A DNA stretch of 64,000 nucleotides from Agelaius tricolor. Taxonomy: Eukaryota > Chordata > Aves > Passeriformes > Icteridae. Where the stretch lies: positions 2,180,501 to 2,244,500 of the forward strand of contig JALJCS010000053.1 in the NCBI GenBank assembly GCA_023055355.1, in the 5' to 3' direction. Each line of letters begins with the position of its first letter. Position 1 is the first letter of the stretch. Position numbers and translations under genes: made by a program. This document shows, in pieces, positions 44,501-59,500 of the stretch. The notes under the pieces were generated by a model, which saw only the letters and a program-made list of their open reading frames with translations, was not told where the DNA came from and ran no database searches.

Positions 44501-47500
44501 AAGGCACACAGAGAAGTTTTGCAACACAGCGAACGCTTCTCAAGCATACTCTCCTTTTGATATTGAAATCTACACCACCTTTTGCAGTTTCCAGGACAGA
44601 TCAAGTAAGAACATGGAGAGTAATTCAGATAATTGAAATATATAAAATGTACAAATGCTACCAAATGCATACAAATTAGTATGAACCTCATTTCTTATTA
44701 GGATTTTCTTTGATAATACTTTTAATTAGATGGACCTATAATTAGATCTTGCAGGCTACAAGTAATTACAATATTTATGGGGGTTTTTTTGTTGGTTTTT
44801 TTTCACTGTGATATATTTAAAGGGAACACAGAAGGACTGATGGACTTACCAGAAACAAGGCTACAGCACTCCCCAGGATGAAGCCTGCAATCACATCCGA
44901 ACAGTGGTTTCGATACTCAGACACTCGATTTAGCCCAGTGAGGAAGGCAGCGCACAGGGTTCCCAGACACAGCACGGGCTTGGCTAGCCTGCTACTCTTT
45001 GTTTTAATTGTGCTTGTGATGTACATCTGTGGGAAAGGGCAAACCAAAAATAAAAAGGGGTTCCACCAGAAATGCATCTTTCTTTCCCACCTGGACAAAC
45101 CCTAAATCAGCAAAGATGTGACAAACCCCTTGTTTCATTAAAAAAAAAAAAAAAAAAAAAAAAAGGGCACTGGAAAATGGAGGAAGATGTTTCAGATAAT
45201 TCAGAGAACAATTTTAGGAGTACAAACCCAATACTGTTAAATGTTGTGAAATATCCTCTTGCATTTACATACTGGACCTTTTCTGAGCAGTTATTCACAG
45301 GCTCAGCTTCACTGATTTTGTGCAAGCACCAGTTCATATGGTGGCAAACACGCACTCTGAATGCACACAACTAAATGTTGCCAAGGGACTCAGGAGTCCA
45401 TGCTTATACTCCTGCAGAAACTGTAATGTGCATAAGATGGAGTGCTTAGAATCTGTGAACTAACTGCTCCAGTTTCCTAGATGGTTTTAAGTTTAAGGAA
45501 CAGAGAACACTGAGAGAAACCATTCCAGCCATTTCCCCTGCAAGATGAAAGGAAACACAGTGTGAAAGAGATTTCTTTCAAAACAAAATTGATTTTGAGA
45601 ATGCAATTCCAGGGCAAGAAGTTTCACTGTTTCCAAATATTTTTTAACGAGCCCCACATGATTCTGGGAGTTTATTGGGAATTTTCTTAATACATTCTGA
45701 CAGAGAGTTAAAAACATGTGGCTCACAGTTAGCAGCCTGTCATTAGTGCCAGAGCCACAAAATAACAAAGATGAAGCAAACTGAGCCTGATGGCAAAGCA
45801 ATTCATTAAAATCCTTTTCAGACAACAAGTATGTAAGTCCACGTGATTTCCAAAGCTTTGCTAATTTGAGATGTTGCTGCTTGCTTTGTTTTTCACACCT
45901 GAACCTGACTGCAGCAGATGCCTTATGACAGCTAACAGTGAGCACTAGGCGGCAACCTTGCCCCAGCCTTGGCTGGCAGGTTAAGCTGCGCCTATCACCA
46001 AAATTCACATTAAGGTTCTTTGGAAACAATAGGAAAAAAAAATCAAATCACTTCCACTGCGTGAATAATTACCACCCATCCTTTCACCCTATGCACTCCT
46101 TCTACTCAATTCAATCGAGCAATAGGGAGCCAGATTGCTCTCCTGCTCCCCACCGAAGCACCACTGCTGTTTGCAGCATCCCAAGGAAAACCCACCACCT
46201 CTTTAAAGTAAGAATGCAGTCATGCTGTGCCAGCTGTGAACCACAGCTGCAGGGAACAACCCACACGTGCTTGTCTCCTTACAGGTATGAGATGAAGCTG
46301 GATCTTTGGGTTACCCACATGGGAGGGCTCTCTTTGTCACAGATGGGGAGTATCTGTAATTGGAGTTTCACACGTCTCGGCAATAAAATGTAAACTTGTA
46401 GTAAAAAGAACATTTTTAGCAAGGAGGATAATCAACGATGCAAACAGATTGCTGAGGGAGATCTGTTAAACCCTCATGAGGAGGGTTTGAAAGAAGACAA
46501 ACTGTTTTCCCAGAAGGTGGGCTCCAGTTCATCCCTAAGTCACACGCTATGTTCAGAAATAACTGGGAGAGCTTCTTTGCTCTGATCACACTTCCCAATC
46601 ACTGCAGCTTGATCTTTATTGTCCAGGCCCAAAAGCCAAGATATTTTTTTTAGTATTTCCACAGTGTTTACCCACATTTAGAGCATGGTTTCAGAGCTCT
46701 GTGCAAGAGACCAAAATCTCAGTCAAAGCCACTTACATTTGGTTTCCTACATACAGCAAGTGTTTTTGAAAATTTCCCACAATGCCATCCATAGAGTCAA
46801 TTTATTTACAAAACTCTAAATGTTGAAACCAGAGAGGAGGAAACACATTAATATAAAATCATGCCTACAACATATTAAAAAATAAACTACACACGATTTA
46901 ACTATAAAATTTGTCAGTTCAGCTTTTTTGCTGTGATCTTATCAGTAGACTCAAGCAATGTATTTAGCAATATGCAGTGTGTGATAGCAGCGTTTATCCC
47001 ATGTGATTCCTCTCCCATCTTTTTCAGAGAGACACAATCATAGCTAAGGAGGGTTTTTTGTCTGCAAGTTTAAAATAGACATATACATTTTCATATGTAT
47101 ATGCAAATATATGCATGTATTTAGAGCACATTGTCTTTAATGAGAAAGGCAGAGTGGAAGAAATCTGTCCTGTCCCTTCAGTAGAAAGTGAGGAGATTTG
47201 TGACAGTGTATTTTCCTTAGAGAATTCAAAATTTAGTACCAGTATTACAAAAGTCTGTGTCCTAGAAGTTTTATGGCCAATGTTTTCTTTTGCCATAGAG
47301 ATTCCTGCAGTAAAAGAGAAGCAGAGCCTTTGACAAAAATGCTCAGTGCAGGTGCTCATGGTGCTAAGGCCTTGAATTGATCAGGGTTGCAACAGGTATT
47401 TGCTGTAGTGTCCTCTGCTATTCAGCATTTCCAAAACTTGGAGGATTCATGTCTAGGAGCAGAGACCCAGAGAAGCTGATTTTAGTCATGGGGCGGATTG

Positions 47501-50500
47501 TGGTGGCTGCACTATGAGCTGAAAAATGCTCATTAAGCCTCGGCCTTGACAAACTGCACCTGGACTAAGCCCACGTTGAGAGTATCAGAGAGACTGTCTG
47601 TTCCCAAGATCTAACAGGTGTCTAACAAGCACCTGTTTTTTAATGAACAGCCTTGGCAACTTATCATATTTTTTTTCAGCAAACCTTCAAAGGAAGTTAC
47701 TGACTGAAATTGTGGCTATGATGGAAAATTCCCACTCTCTTGGGGTCATCTAAACAAAAGCCCAAAGTGAGATCTTTTTCTGCTCTTGACTCCCAGAAGA
47801 TAAGAGGGTAATGTGTATGTCTCAAACACTGATAAATGGATAGCTGTGGAGCCAACCAAGGTCTGTTGGAAATAACGGACAAGAATTGTTTTGGAATAAC
47901 CAAGGATTGTTGTTATTAACATGGCCATGAGAAATATCAAGTTTTGGCTGGAGAAGAGGGGCCAGAGATAGGGCATTTCTCTGTGACAAACAACCACAAC
48001 ATAGCACAGGAAATGGACATGAGGGTGGGATTAAAACTACCCAAGACCCCTGAAGCCCTCCACCCATTTCCAGAAAGACTGGAAGAATGGACTGCACATA
48101 ATAATAAATTAACAGAGAAAGTGAGAAACACATCCTTGGGGTGAGGAAACCTGCCCATAAAGAGGCATCCTTCCAAGCCCAAGCAGTGCCCCCAGGGCCC
48201 CCAGGACCCTGGACATCTCATGGGCTGAGCAGGTGGATTGATGCTGAAACCAGGACTGACATCCTATCAGCTGGATTCATGCTGGAACCAGGAATGGTGA
48301 TCTATTTTTCTAACCATTTCTTTTTAATCAGAAAAGGAACTTAAATTCATGTGAGTGCATAGCAGCTTGCACTAGGTACAGTGACTGCCATCTCTTCTGG
48401 GAGACTGATAAAATGTCTTTAGATGACATTTTTATTTTTATTTTATTATAAGTATGGAAGCCAGGGCTGCTAGCCCTTTTCTCTTTCCCCTGCTTTAGGC
48501 TGACAAGATTCATTTCCACCTCCAGAGATCACAGAACTGATGCTTTGGGTTTTCCTCAGCTTCTTTAGAAGGTGACAAAGAAAAGTCTAGTTGATTAAAT
48601 ATAAACCCCAGATTATAAAAAACCAAAAACAAACACCAAAACCCCACAAAGCCAACACCAGTGGGAGTGTTTTCAGTAGCAGAGTAATGAACAAGTGAGA
48701 CACCTGCACAGGATATTTGAGGTTCAGTGAAGGGAGAAGACTTCCAGATCTCATAAGACATTTTATAAAACGAGAACCATTCTCCAGCCTCCTTATGTTG
48801 TACCTGTTCTATTTTTCTTGCTCCATGGCTCAATCCTTCAGCTTTATGCAAAACACGACTATTACTAAGCAAATAACCTGTGTTTTATGTTCAGTAGGCC
48901 ATGTTATTATGCATATTAAAATCAGCAAGAGACTTCTCAAAAATCTGTGCACAGCACAGTTATTAAGCAAAGTTGGATACGAACAATGAATTTCTTGTGT
49001 AATGCTCATGTTATTCCCAGCTGACAGACAAAGAAAAGACAAGAAAACACATTTCTAATTCTAAAAGGTGACTTCAGGCAGAGAACTGGGCTGAAATTGG
49101 ACTGTGGGCTGAAATGCTTTAATGGCAAACTTTCACGACCTTATGGCTCAGAAAGAGTTCCATGTTCTGGCTCCATCTGACATCTTCCAATGAGAGGAGT
49201 ACTGGCCCACAGCAGATACTCCTGGAAAACTAGAGCTCAGAAATACTAAACTACTTGGGGCTTAGGCTCAGGAAGAAAAACAGTGTTACCCTTCAGCTGT
49301 AGAAGTCAGCCTGTTGTAGAAATTTTGCCCTCCTAGGAAACAAAGGAGGCTGGGCAGGGAAAGTCCACGAAAGGATGTAATTAGCTTAGGACAGAACCAG
49401 GACTAAGCCTGACCCTGGAATTTCCACCTAAGAGTTTATCATGGTGCAAACAGCTGCCAGAACCATGCTGAGTATATTGTGGGCTTTATTTCACACAGGG
49501 TTGCACATTGTTCAGAAGTAATGTGCACAAAATGTTACAGGCTTTCCAAACATTTACCAGCAAATTCTGATCAAAGGAGTTACAGTTTCTTTCTCCATCA
49601 TTATTCACACAATATGCAGCCCCAACAGATGGATATTGAAACAGCAATGGGTGGACTCTTAATTTTAGAAGTAATAATGTAGTGCTTCGTTTATCTGCTA
49701 CCAAGACCACTGGGCAAAATACTCAGTAAATACCCTGTCTTTATAACTTTAAGGCTTTTCTTGCATACTTATAACCAACAAACAGACTCTGACACTACTC
49801 TGAGTCAAGCTATAGGGAGAGAAAATACCTAGGTTAATGCATTTTGAGATCAGAGCCAGGTTAACTCTTTGGATCTTTATGGCAAAACCACCAAAGTTTT
49901 CTGCTTTGTTAGTAAGATTCTTGGATCAGTTTTTAAAAATCACAGAAACTTTAGTCAGAGAACTCAAAGGAGCAGTTGATCTGTTTCATCAGACTTCATA
50001 ATTTCCTTCCTGTCTGCATGGCAGTGTCACCTTGTCAGTGTGTCAACTGGGGTGCATTTCTCTGTGATAACAACAAAATTCTGACTTTTATTAGAACCCT
50101 CGTTGCAATATGACTTCAGGTCCTAAATTCAGCCTAAGTTCAGATCTCTATTGAAAGGGCACAATTTAAATTTTAAATGTTCAACAATGCATGGCATGTG
50201 AACAAATGTAGCAACCCAGAAGCTGTTTAAGTATCAGCTTCATTTTAATGCTCATGAAACAGGAGCAGGGAGAAGAGAAAATTGAATTAGAAGATCAGCA
50301 GCAAAGACAAGTTTAGGACCTCATGCCTCCACATGCAGTGCCTCAAAATCAATGAGAACTTCATTTACTTATACAAGGATTGGTAAAATGTAGAGAGAAG
50401 GGGATCTTCCCCTACTGATAAAGAAAAAAGCTGCCCCCAAAACAACCCTCTTTTTCTCGAAAAATCCATTGTATGAAAAATGCCCCATCTAGAAAATACA

Positions 50501-53500
50501 AAAACCTCTCATGCGAGGCAGCAGTCATCACTAGCACCCACCGTGGCATATAAAGCTGAGTAGATGCTCAGAGCAGCATGTTTGGATGGAAAGGATCTCC
50601 TGGCCTTTTCAATCACCTCCACATCCCCCGTGCAGATGTTGCCGTTGTTGATGAACTGGTGGTGGGCCCGGCAGTCGTTCCCAGTGTAGTTGGGCTTGCA
50701 GACGGTCAGGAAGTAGGGAGCCAAGTTCCCAGTCACAACCTGGCCAGCATTTACAAAGATGTCAGTGGCAAAAAGTCCAAATGCAAACACTCCTGTGAAG
50801 AAAGGTTAAAAATAGTGATTATTCAAACAGGTTCAGACAATGACACTATATCTGAGAGGGAGAGACATAATGAGAGTAGTGTCATGTACTTATAATGAAT
50901 CTGTGGCAAAAAAATGGGATCTCTCCACCTGAAAGAGCAGTGTAGTGCTGACACACAAAACTTCTCTTATCTAACATAACTACCTAGGATTAAGTACCTT
51001 TTGGATTTTGACTATTTGCCACCTTTACGGTGAAAATTTACAATCCTGACCTAGCCGTATTTGGCATGTACTTTTGGAAGCAGCCCAATGCTTTCTTTGC
51101 TCTGGAAGACAGCTGCAATTCAGCTCATGTCACCAGGAGCACTTAACCTGTGAGATGAAGTATTCACTTGAATGCAGGAACTTTTCCCGGGTTATGAAGC
51201 ATCTCTTGATCAATACTGCAGTTGTCACATCCTTCACTGACTCCCCCTGAGCGTTATCAATACCTGCTACAGCTGCTATGAACATATGAGGATCTTTCAG
51301 ATGCATGTAATGCCTACACACCAAAGGTATAGAACAGCAGGTTTGCAAAATTACCAAACCCAAATGTTCAGAAAGATTAAATCAGCTCTCCTCTTCCCCT
51401 TTTCATCACTAAGGTTGATTAAAGGTTGTTCTATGTTCTAAAAACATAGAATAAATAAATACTGACTTCTGATGTAGGGATATTGAGGTCATGCAGTTTT
51501 GCTTTCTCCCTTCTGTAGCTCTGTAAGCAGAAGTCATTAAATTATAAATTATCTGAGGTTGTTATGTATTTAAATATGACCAAGAGCTGGAGCTCGAGGG
51601 AAATCATCTTAGGAAAGCTGTGATAAAATCTTAAGAGCTGGCACCACCATGATTGTAACATCTTCACTGCTTATCTATACTGAGTTAAAAAAACAGATTA
51701 AAAGGCTGCTCTAGTCTGAGACACAAAAGATATGAGGGACTCAAAATAATGCAGCATGTACCTACAGTAACAGACAATTGTAACTAAAATGGACTTGTTG
51801 TACAAGTGTTGAGTGGGGTTTGCCTGTGCCAGTCAGTTAGAGAGATGGTTTGGTGTCACTGTGGCACAGATCCCTTGCTGGGGTACTGATGGGAAGCGCC
51901 CTTCCCTTGGGAAACAGCCTGGAGGGGCTGCAGGACTGCAGAGCTGCTCCTCACCATCCTTCCCCAAGGTCAGCAAGGAGCATCACACAGGAAGATGATT
52001 CTGAAGCCTGAATGTATTACTATTCTTCATGCATGTTTATTTTTATTTATTATTAATGAACTGGTATGTGATCATGGATTTAAAAAGCTGGTGGTGGCCA
52101 AAGAAGAAGGCTGCCTTTCTCTGGTTTTAGACTGCAGGACTGGCCCCTGCCTTTTCAATGATGTGACAGTTTTCATCTCATTTATCTTGCTAAGTGTGCT
52201 TAAAAAGAGAGCACAGAGACTGGTCCTTTATTTCCTTTATCCCTCTGGTAATATTTCAAGTCCACGGTTTTCCACAGCCATCAGGAACTTCTAACCTACA
52301 TTAGTCAGTGCACAAGCAAGTTCAAAGGAAAAAGGCAGAAGGGTATCTTTTCAGCCTGATGAAACAGCTGAAGTTATGACAGAGAAGAATCTTGTTTTAT
52401 ATACAGCACTCTGTCAAAATTTTAATTTTTTTTTTGGCACAGCTTGCTTTAAATACCAACTTTATGATGTGCTGTGCAAATTACAGGGAGTACAGCAAGG
52501 ATTATTACCCAGCCTTTACAATAATTAGAGGAAATTTAAGTGTCAGGCAGTCTGGTTCATGCTCTTTATCATGTACTTACATGCCAAAACCCAAGACATT
52601 TCAGGAAAAAGTCACGAGCTACATAAAACTATTTCAATCTCTAGGAAGTGCGTATATACAAAGGTACTTCTTTCCATTAAGAAAAGAAGTTTCAACACTT
52701 GCATTTTTTTAATATTTGGTAGCACAGAAGGTGGCCACCCAAACGCAGCTGCCGAGGCCTGCATAACCTGGAGAAGAGCAGAGCAAGCCATGGCTGAAAC
52801 CTTTGTCACATTCTGACTGTGGTGCAGCTCCTCTCTCACAGTTCTGCCAAGCTGTGCTCTGTGAAAATCACAGCCATGTGCAGCAATGAGTCAGCCTGGC
52901 GAAATGTGACCCTTGCAGGCTGATTACAACTCACGTTTATTGGAGCAAGGGCTGGCTGTAATTGATTTAAAGGCTGTAATGCCAGTGTGCCTGGGGAGTG
53001 CTGGACAGTCCCCTGATGGTTTTTGTACCTCAGGAATCCATCTGTTCAATGGATTTGTTCAATGACCTACAGCAGCTAAACTAACTGACCAGAGCACAAA
53101 AATGCAGGGATGTGATTGCCAGCTTTTTAGAGGCAGACAAATTGCTCTGAAAGGCTTCATGGGAAGGGCAAGCAGCCCCATCTCTTCAGGGTCATACAGC
53201 TCACATCTGTGATATAATGTCAGAGAGAAAGAATGGGAGAAGACATATCTATTCCAGACTTTGGCACCCAGGTGTAATGGGAGGTGGCGTCATCCTGCTC
53301 TGCAGCAAAGTGCTTTTCTTCGGTGTGCTCACTCTGGGCCAGAAAACCTGGGGATGAACTGTAGTGCAGAACTTGGCATATGCTGAGAAAGGATGGGAAC
53401 AGGGCAAGCCACATGGGAAGCAGACCTACAGCTGCTCACCAGCAGAAAGGATGAAGGTTAATTGCAATTACACGAAGCCAATCTTTCCCCTCAGCCTATC

Positions 53501-56500
53501 ATGTCACATAGTCTGGCTGCAAAAAGAGGCCTTAAAGAAGAAGCAGAAGCTATGTCTGGAAAGGCCTCTTGACTTCTCATTGTACTGACTACTCTCAGCT
53601 TGTGTCTCAGGAGCAGAAGGAGGTGCCTAGAAGACAAAACAATAAGCAGAAAGTAACTGGGAGAGATACTAGCTTAGACCAGGTATAAGAGGGCAGGCTG
53701 TACTCCCTGCTACTCTCTCAGCTGCTCCAGAGTCCAAGAAAACAGAGATCAGATTTTAACATATCTTTACCTCCAGTGAGAAAGACCTTAGACAAATTAA
53801 ATGTTCAAGCCAAAAAAAGAAGAAAAAGAACAAACAAGGAAAGTCCTGTTAAAAATGCTGAGGATGGATGAGGTGACGCTTGACTTTCCCGCGTCATCTC
53901 ACCTGAACTAACACTTGTCTTGGCAGAAAAGTCCAAGTATTTAGCAGCTTCAATTTTGAATGCTTCATTTTTAATTTCTCCACTTATGCATCCCTCTAAA
54001 TAACTGTCAGAAAGTCCTAAATGAACCCCTGGTGTCTGGGCTCTGACCCACATCCTATTCTCATGCTCTATCTCATGCTCTATCTTCTGTGGCAGTTCAT
54101 GAGTGTTGCCACCTCCAGCTCTATGACTTTTTCTAACAGAGGCATCTGCCCTGAAGAAGAATCCAGCTCTTCTCACTCACTGTAGCCTCAGTAGAACCCT
54201 CTGTCCTCCCTGCAATTCATGTTCAAGCTCTCTTCTTCCACCCTGAATCTATGTAACATCATTCACTGCAGCTGCTTGTTGTCTCTGTGGAAACTCTCGC
54301 CATTGGCGGCATTTAAAATGCCACTGATTTGAAAAAAAAGACCAAATCATCATCACAATAAAAATCAACAAACCCACCCCTTGGGCCTTGAAGAAGAGCT
54401 TAAAAGACATTGGGAAGAGACAAGTGAGATGCCAGTGGGTGGAAATAAGAATCAGGAAGTAGAAGGCTTTATTAAGGAAAAATCATGAAACCCTTAAATA
54501 AAGTGACAAAAGAAACAATGTATTGAAGGGTTTATGAGACATCAGAAGCTGAGCTCCTCAGTAACATATCATCATGTTTTCTACCAAGGATATTTATTTA
54601 GGCACTCCTCTCTGTCCCAATTATCTGAATTTGTCATTCCTAACCTAGCTTGCTCATAAAGTGTTCATATTTCACATGCACACTTATACTCACCTAACCC
54701 CTTTCCCACACCTCTGTTTTTTAAGGAAGATTTGAGTTTCATTGGAGAGTGTCCCTGGAAGGACTCAGGGCTCTATGGGAATGCTGATCCTCAGCCCATT
54801 TTTGAATGTTTTGCTGTAAGAATCCTGTGCATCCAATACAGCCATACATTTATAGTCCTGTGACTCAGACTCTGCTAAACCACCCTTCATGTAATCTTAA
54901 AGGATGTGTAAAAAGAGGCCTGTATCATTAATCCATTTTACAACAGGAGAGATGGGGATTGCAGGGGACTTTATTGTCCTGTTGCCATGGCATCAGGAAC
55001 AGGCTCAACATCAAGCTTATCAAGCTTCTGAGCACTCATAACCTCGTTCTAAGACTGGCTATGATCTTCCACTGAAAACCCCACAAAGCTCACTACTCCA
55101 GGGATCTAAAACCTCCTGAGTCTGACCATGCCAGAAGAAATTCAGTTCCCATTGCAAAAGTCCTCTGGAGGCTCAAGACTCCTCCTGACAGATGTACAGG
55201 GTATCTTCCTTCCTCACTGCTTTCACAACCACCAGTTTTCATGGAGGCAGCTGCCAGCTCAGAGCCTGGCATCAAAGAGAACTGTGAGGGCTGATGTGTC
55301 CCCAGCACAGTGACCTGTTCCTCTTTGTGGAGATTCTTCACTGATAACATCTACAGTTGTTCAAGCAGTTTAGGTTTGGGGTAACACCCCCAAATACAGC
55401 TCAAACCCCATGGAAAGGCAGCAAGTTAATAACAGAACATGCACTCTTTCACAGTGAACTTCAGAGGCAAGACAGACAGAAGGACAAGATCAGGTAAGCT
55501 GTCTTGTGCAGCTGCTCAGGGAATTGACATCAGAGCTCTGGGGCATATCTATCCTGTTACTATAAACTCAATGTGTGTATAAATCTTGTAAACCTTTATT
55601 TGCCAAACTAAAATCTTAATTTGCTGAAATAAAGCCCTAATTTAATTATTTAGCTGCCCACTGTGAAGTGTCACCATGCTTTAGATTAAGTTGTCAACAG
55701 AAGCTGATCTGCACCATTTGTTAACGGCAAATTATGCGCATCCGAAGTCAAAACCACTGGTAACAAGCTGATGAAGCATGCTGAATTTCTAGATATCTGA
55801 ACTAGAAAGGGGCTACTTGCATGTTATCAGGGCTTTGCAGATAGACAACTTAATCACATGGATTAGAAACCTAATATAATGAAATGCAACACAATATATA
55901 CCATACTCACCCCGTCAGACTGGGTCAGGGAGGTCTGAGTCCCTGATCCTGGGGGTATGATAGCAGCTGCACATAAAAAGACTGAAACCTTGACTGAAAC
56001 CATTCACTAAAATATTTTATAACCTCTATTTGCAATACAAAGGATTAAGTAGAACACAGACACAAATGCAAGGTGGAACGATGTTAACCAATTGCTGAAT
56101 GTAAATTACAAGACAGAATGAATAAATATACAAAAGGCTGTGTATGCTCAAGTTGGGAGACAGGGAGGAGGCAGAGGCCCAGGAAACAGCCACCCTTAAC
56201 AATTAGTTTCTCAAAGGTTCAGCACATAAACAGCAAGTTTTGGCATAAAAAATTGATAACAGAACTGCTGAGAAGGGTGGGGAGAGGAGGGAGGAGAGAG
56301 GATGTGCCTAAAGTAAAGCAGTGCAGCAGCAATATATTAGAAAAAACTGTTCTGAAGCAATTCCACATCACTAGTTTGACCTCAAAACCTTAAAAAAAAA
56401 GCAGCTGTAAAAGATAAAGAGGAAGATGGAGAAAATTGAAGCATACATCAAAGTCTGATGTTTCCAAGCTAAGCCAGCTTTTTTTCACTGATAAAGTAAG

Positions 56501-59500
56501 TGTTTTTCTAAATATAGGGAACATAGCAGCTTTCACCAATCTAGGCTGTGATACGGGACTTGATATACACTGCAGCAAGGTGAGAGGCAGTCTTTTGCCA
56601 CAAGCAAATGTCAATCAGCATGAAGGATTCATGTCTGGGCCAGGAAGCAAGAAGAAATTGTGGCTCTGCTTCATGTAGACAAAGTATCAGGGAGAGATTT
56701 AATACAAAGTTCAACATTCAGAGTCTCAACTAAACTCAGGAGGGGAGGCTCTTAGAAACAGACATGTGCTGAGACCTTGAGGAAAACAAGGAGAGAATCA
56801 ACAGAGAGCACAGTAAACAAGATAGGAAAAAACAAAGAAACATGGGACTTTGTTAGCATTCCAGAAAAGCTGTAGGTTTTTTGTTTTGCTCTGCTTTCAA
56901 AGTGCAAAAAAGTCCTTAATTCTGTATACATGAAGGAAAAGTAAGAGCCGAAAAGCTCAAATCTAGCAACCAGAAGATCCAACGGAGATTACATTACAAG
57001 AGTCCTTGTATTTCACAGGACCAAAAGACAGCCTAAAGTTTCCCTTTTTTGTCTCTTTTCTTGAAAAATATAAATGAACATTCAGTGAAGTATGTACAAC
57101 TTTTTGCTTGTTTTCTGGAAAGCACATTTAGACTACAATTCTTAAAATCCCATCTCTTCCCAGCAACTTCCATTACAGAGTGGGGGGGGGGGGGGGTGTG
57201 TGTGTGAAGAAAAAGCCCCTTTGCACTCCAAAAATTTCGGACTTGCAACTCTCAAAGTTCTCCATGATGTGCCTTATAGGGTCTGACAGTAGTGTTCATT
57301 TTTCCTGACACATGAGAACCTAGACATATTGCAGGATTTTTCTCATTCTTTGGAATAATATAAACTGTAATGCCTTACAAGGCAATTTTCCAAGGGGTTA
57401 AGTAACTGCTTTTTGCAGGTACTCATTAAGACTTGCTCAAACCTCTGGGTACCAAAACTAAATTGGCAGAAAACTTTTTTTGCAACAAGCCAGACTGCTT
57501 GCTAGGGAAGATAACTTACTTGCAAGAGAACTTAGTTAATCAGTAAAACTTAGTAACTTTTGGCCCTAAAGTTTATCAAGAGAAGGCACACACAGAGAAA
57601 TCTATGTACAAGCAACCTAGTTGTCTTTGCACAGCCAAGCACCTGGGAAGCTTCATTTTGGAGTGGGCTAAGTATGCAGCTAACTTCCCTGGATCATCCA
57701 GGCTCAGTCCATGCCCTGTTTTCAAAACACAGGTGAAATGAAAAATGAAAAAAATATGCAGTTATCTTCAGTTCCTTTCATAAATTATTTCATCCAACAA
57801 ATTCTACTTCTCTCATTTCACTACGAAGGCAAGGAAAACGCTCCAGAAGAAAACGAGAACACAGTGTAGTTTAAGACAAGGCAAAGACTTCAAGCCTTTT
57901 CTAATAATATTAATTTTTCTCAGGAAAACAAACACAGCTGGCAATGCCAAGAATCATTTCCCTAGCATGGTTTATGTCCTACTACTCTCTGAGAGTCCAC
58001 TGTATCATTGCTACCCCCTTCTCTTCCACCAGAAGAGAAACAACAGCATGTTTAAGAATAAAGCCAACTGTAAGAAAACATACTGAGCAAGAACTCAGCC
58101 TCCATGATCTAAGGACTTCCAGTGTTGACCCCGCAGGCAAGAGTGCTTGATTGGGACTTTGCAACATGCCAAATGTGCTGGAACAGTCAAAAAGCCCTGA
58201 GTGGCCCAGTGGACACTGGTACCCTGCTTCTCTCTTAATGGCAGTCTGCTGTCCATCAATATATCCTGGTGGTCATGTGAAGTTCAAGGGTGTTTTACTT
58301 CTAACTGAATTTCTGTGTCTTCCTGTTCCCCCCAGCAGCACACAGACCAGGCCCAAGTAACAAAACACAAGTGGTTTGCTTCCACCTCTGTGGTGGCAGA
58401 AGGCACATTTCACTCCCTACCTTCCATGCATAAAGCAGGAGGCACAGAGAGAGCTGAAGGAGAAGGAAAACCATGGTTTTTCCTCCTTTGCAGCATACAT
58501 TTGCTGATGACAAATATGCTAGCACCTTCAACTCTGTGCTCTGAGGAAGTATCCCTGCTTGCAGCCAGGGATGTGCTCCATGGAAGCAACACAACACCTG
58601 CCACAGCCACAGCAGACATTTTCACTCCAGGTAAAGCTCAGAAATTAAGCAGTGACGGGGAAGAAGCGCCCCAGATACTTTCAGCTTTTTTCCCCCCATT
58701 GCTTGTTCTAAGTCAGACCATGAATGTGGGCTCAGGTCTCTGTGAGAGGCAGTGCACAAAGAGGGTGCTTCACTTCTGAGAGTGCACAAGGAGGGCAGTG
58801 CTGTGATGGCAAAGCCCCTCCTGGCCAGTGGGGAGCATTCTGAGGAGCCACTGGCCCATGCCATCAGCCAGACATCCCATCCCACGCATGAACTTGGGAC
58901 TCATCAACAGTGTGAAGAAGGTAAAGCGGTTTGCAAGCACCATAAAAAGCAACTTCCTAATGGTTTAATGACAGAACTTCATTTCTCAGCAATTAACTCA
59001 ATGAAAGCTCTAAGAAAAAGCAAATACAATGAAAATAATATTATTATTTTGAAGTGAGCTCTGGGCTTTTTATGCTGTGCTCAGTTGAACATTATGTGGC
59101 AGAGCTATGGATGTTAAAATTAGAGCTGAAAAGAAAAATGCCAAATAGATGAGCTGGTGAGGACAAATTTGTAACTAAAATGGGTAGCTTGCATAAACTA
59201 GCAATGATGGATTTATTCATATAAGGATTTGATTGGTAAAATCTTTCTTTAAGGGTCTCAAAAAAAGCTTTAAGCTCAGCAGAATATGATCTAAACCAGC
59301 TCCAGCCAGCATGATATGGCAAATTTTGAAAGTTACCTTGGAAATCCTGAGGGGACTATCCCTCTAAGGTGGAAGATGCCTGCAAAGATTTCACAGCTTA
59401 ATTAATTTTGTGATGTACTTTGTCAGCATGTTTTGTCCTGGTTTGGTGCAAGCAAGGTCCAAGCTTGCAGTGCACAGGATGCTTACCTATAAAACGTATT

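Larger units (their letters stand above)
45027..50541 (-). other. PLPPR1 intron
   Basis: 5515 bases, phase 0. It contains a 25-base A run at 45140-45164, a 178-codon open stretch at 45493-46029, and one copy of an interspersed repeat at 47459-47934. No other gene recognised. Confidence 0.8.
50793..59486 (-). other. PLPPR1 intron, 8.7 kb
   Basis: Phase 1 intron with donor GTAAGC. Contains a G15(TG)5 tract at 57182, a 12-bp tandem duplication at 54061 and a possible conserved element at 55660-55790. No gene recognised; frames near 58.3-58.9 kb overlap on both strands without family resemblance. Confidence 0.75.

Noticed and set aside
51130..51363. Possible extra PLPPR1 exon
   Set aside because: On the right strand, but the peptide has no counterpart in PLPPR1 and the flanking exons join in phase without it.
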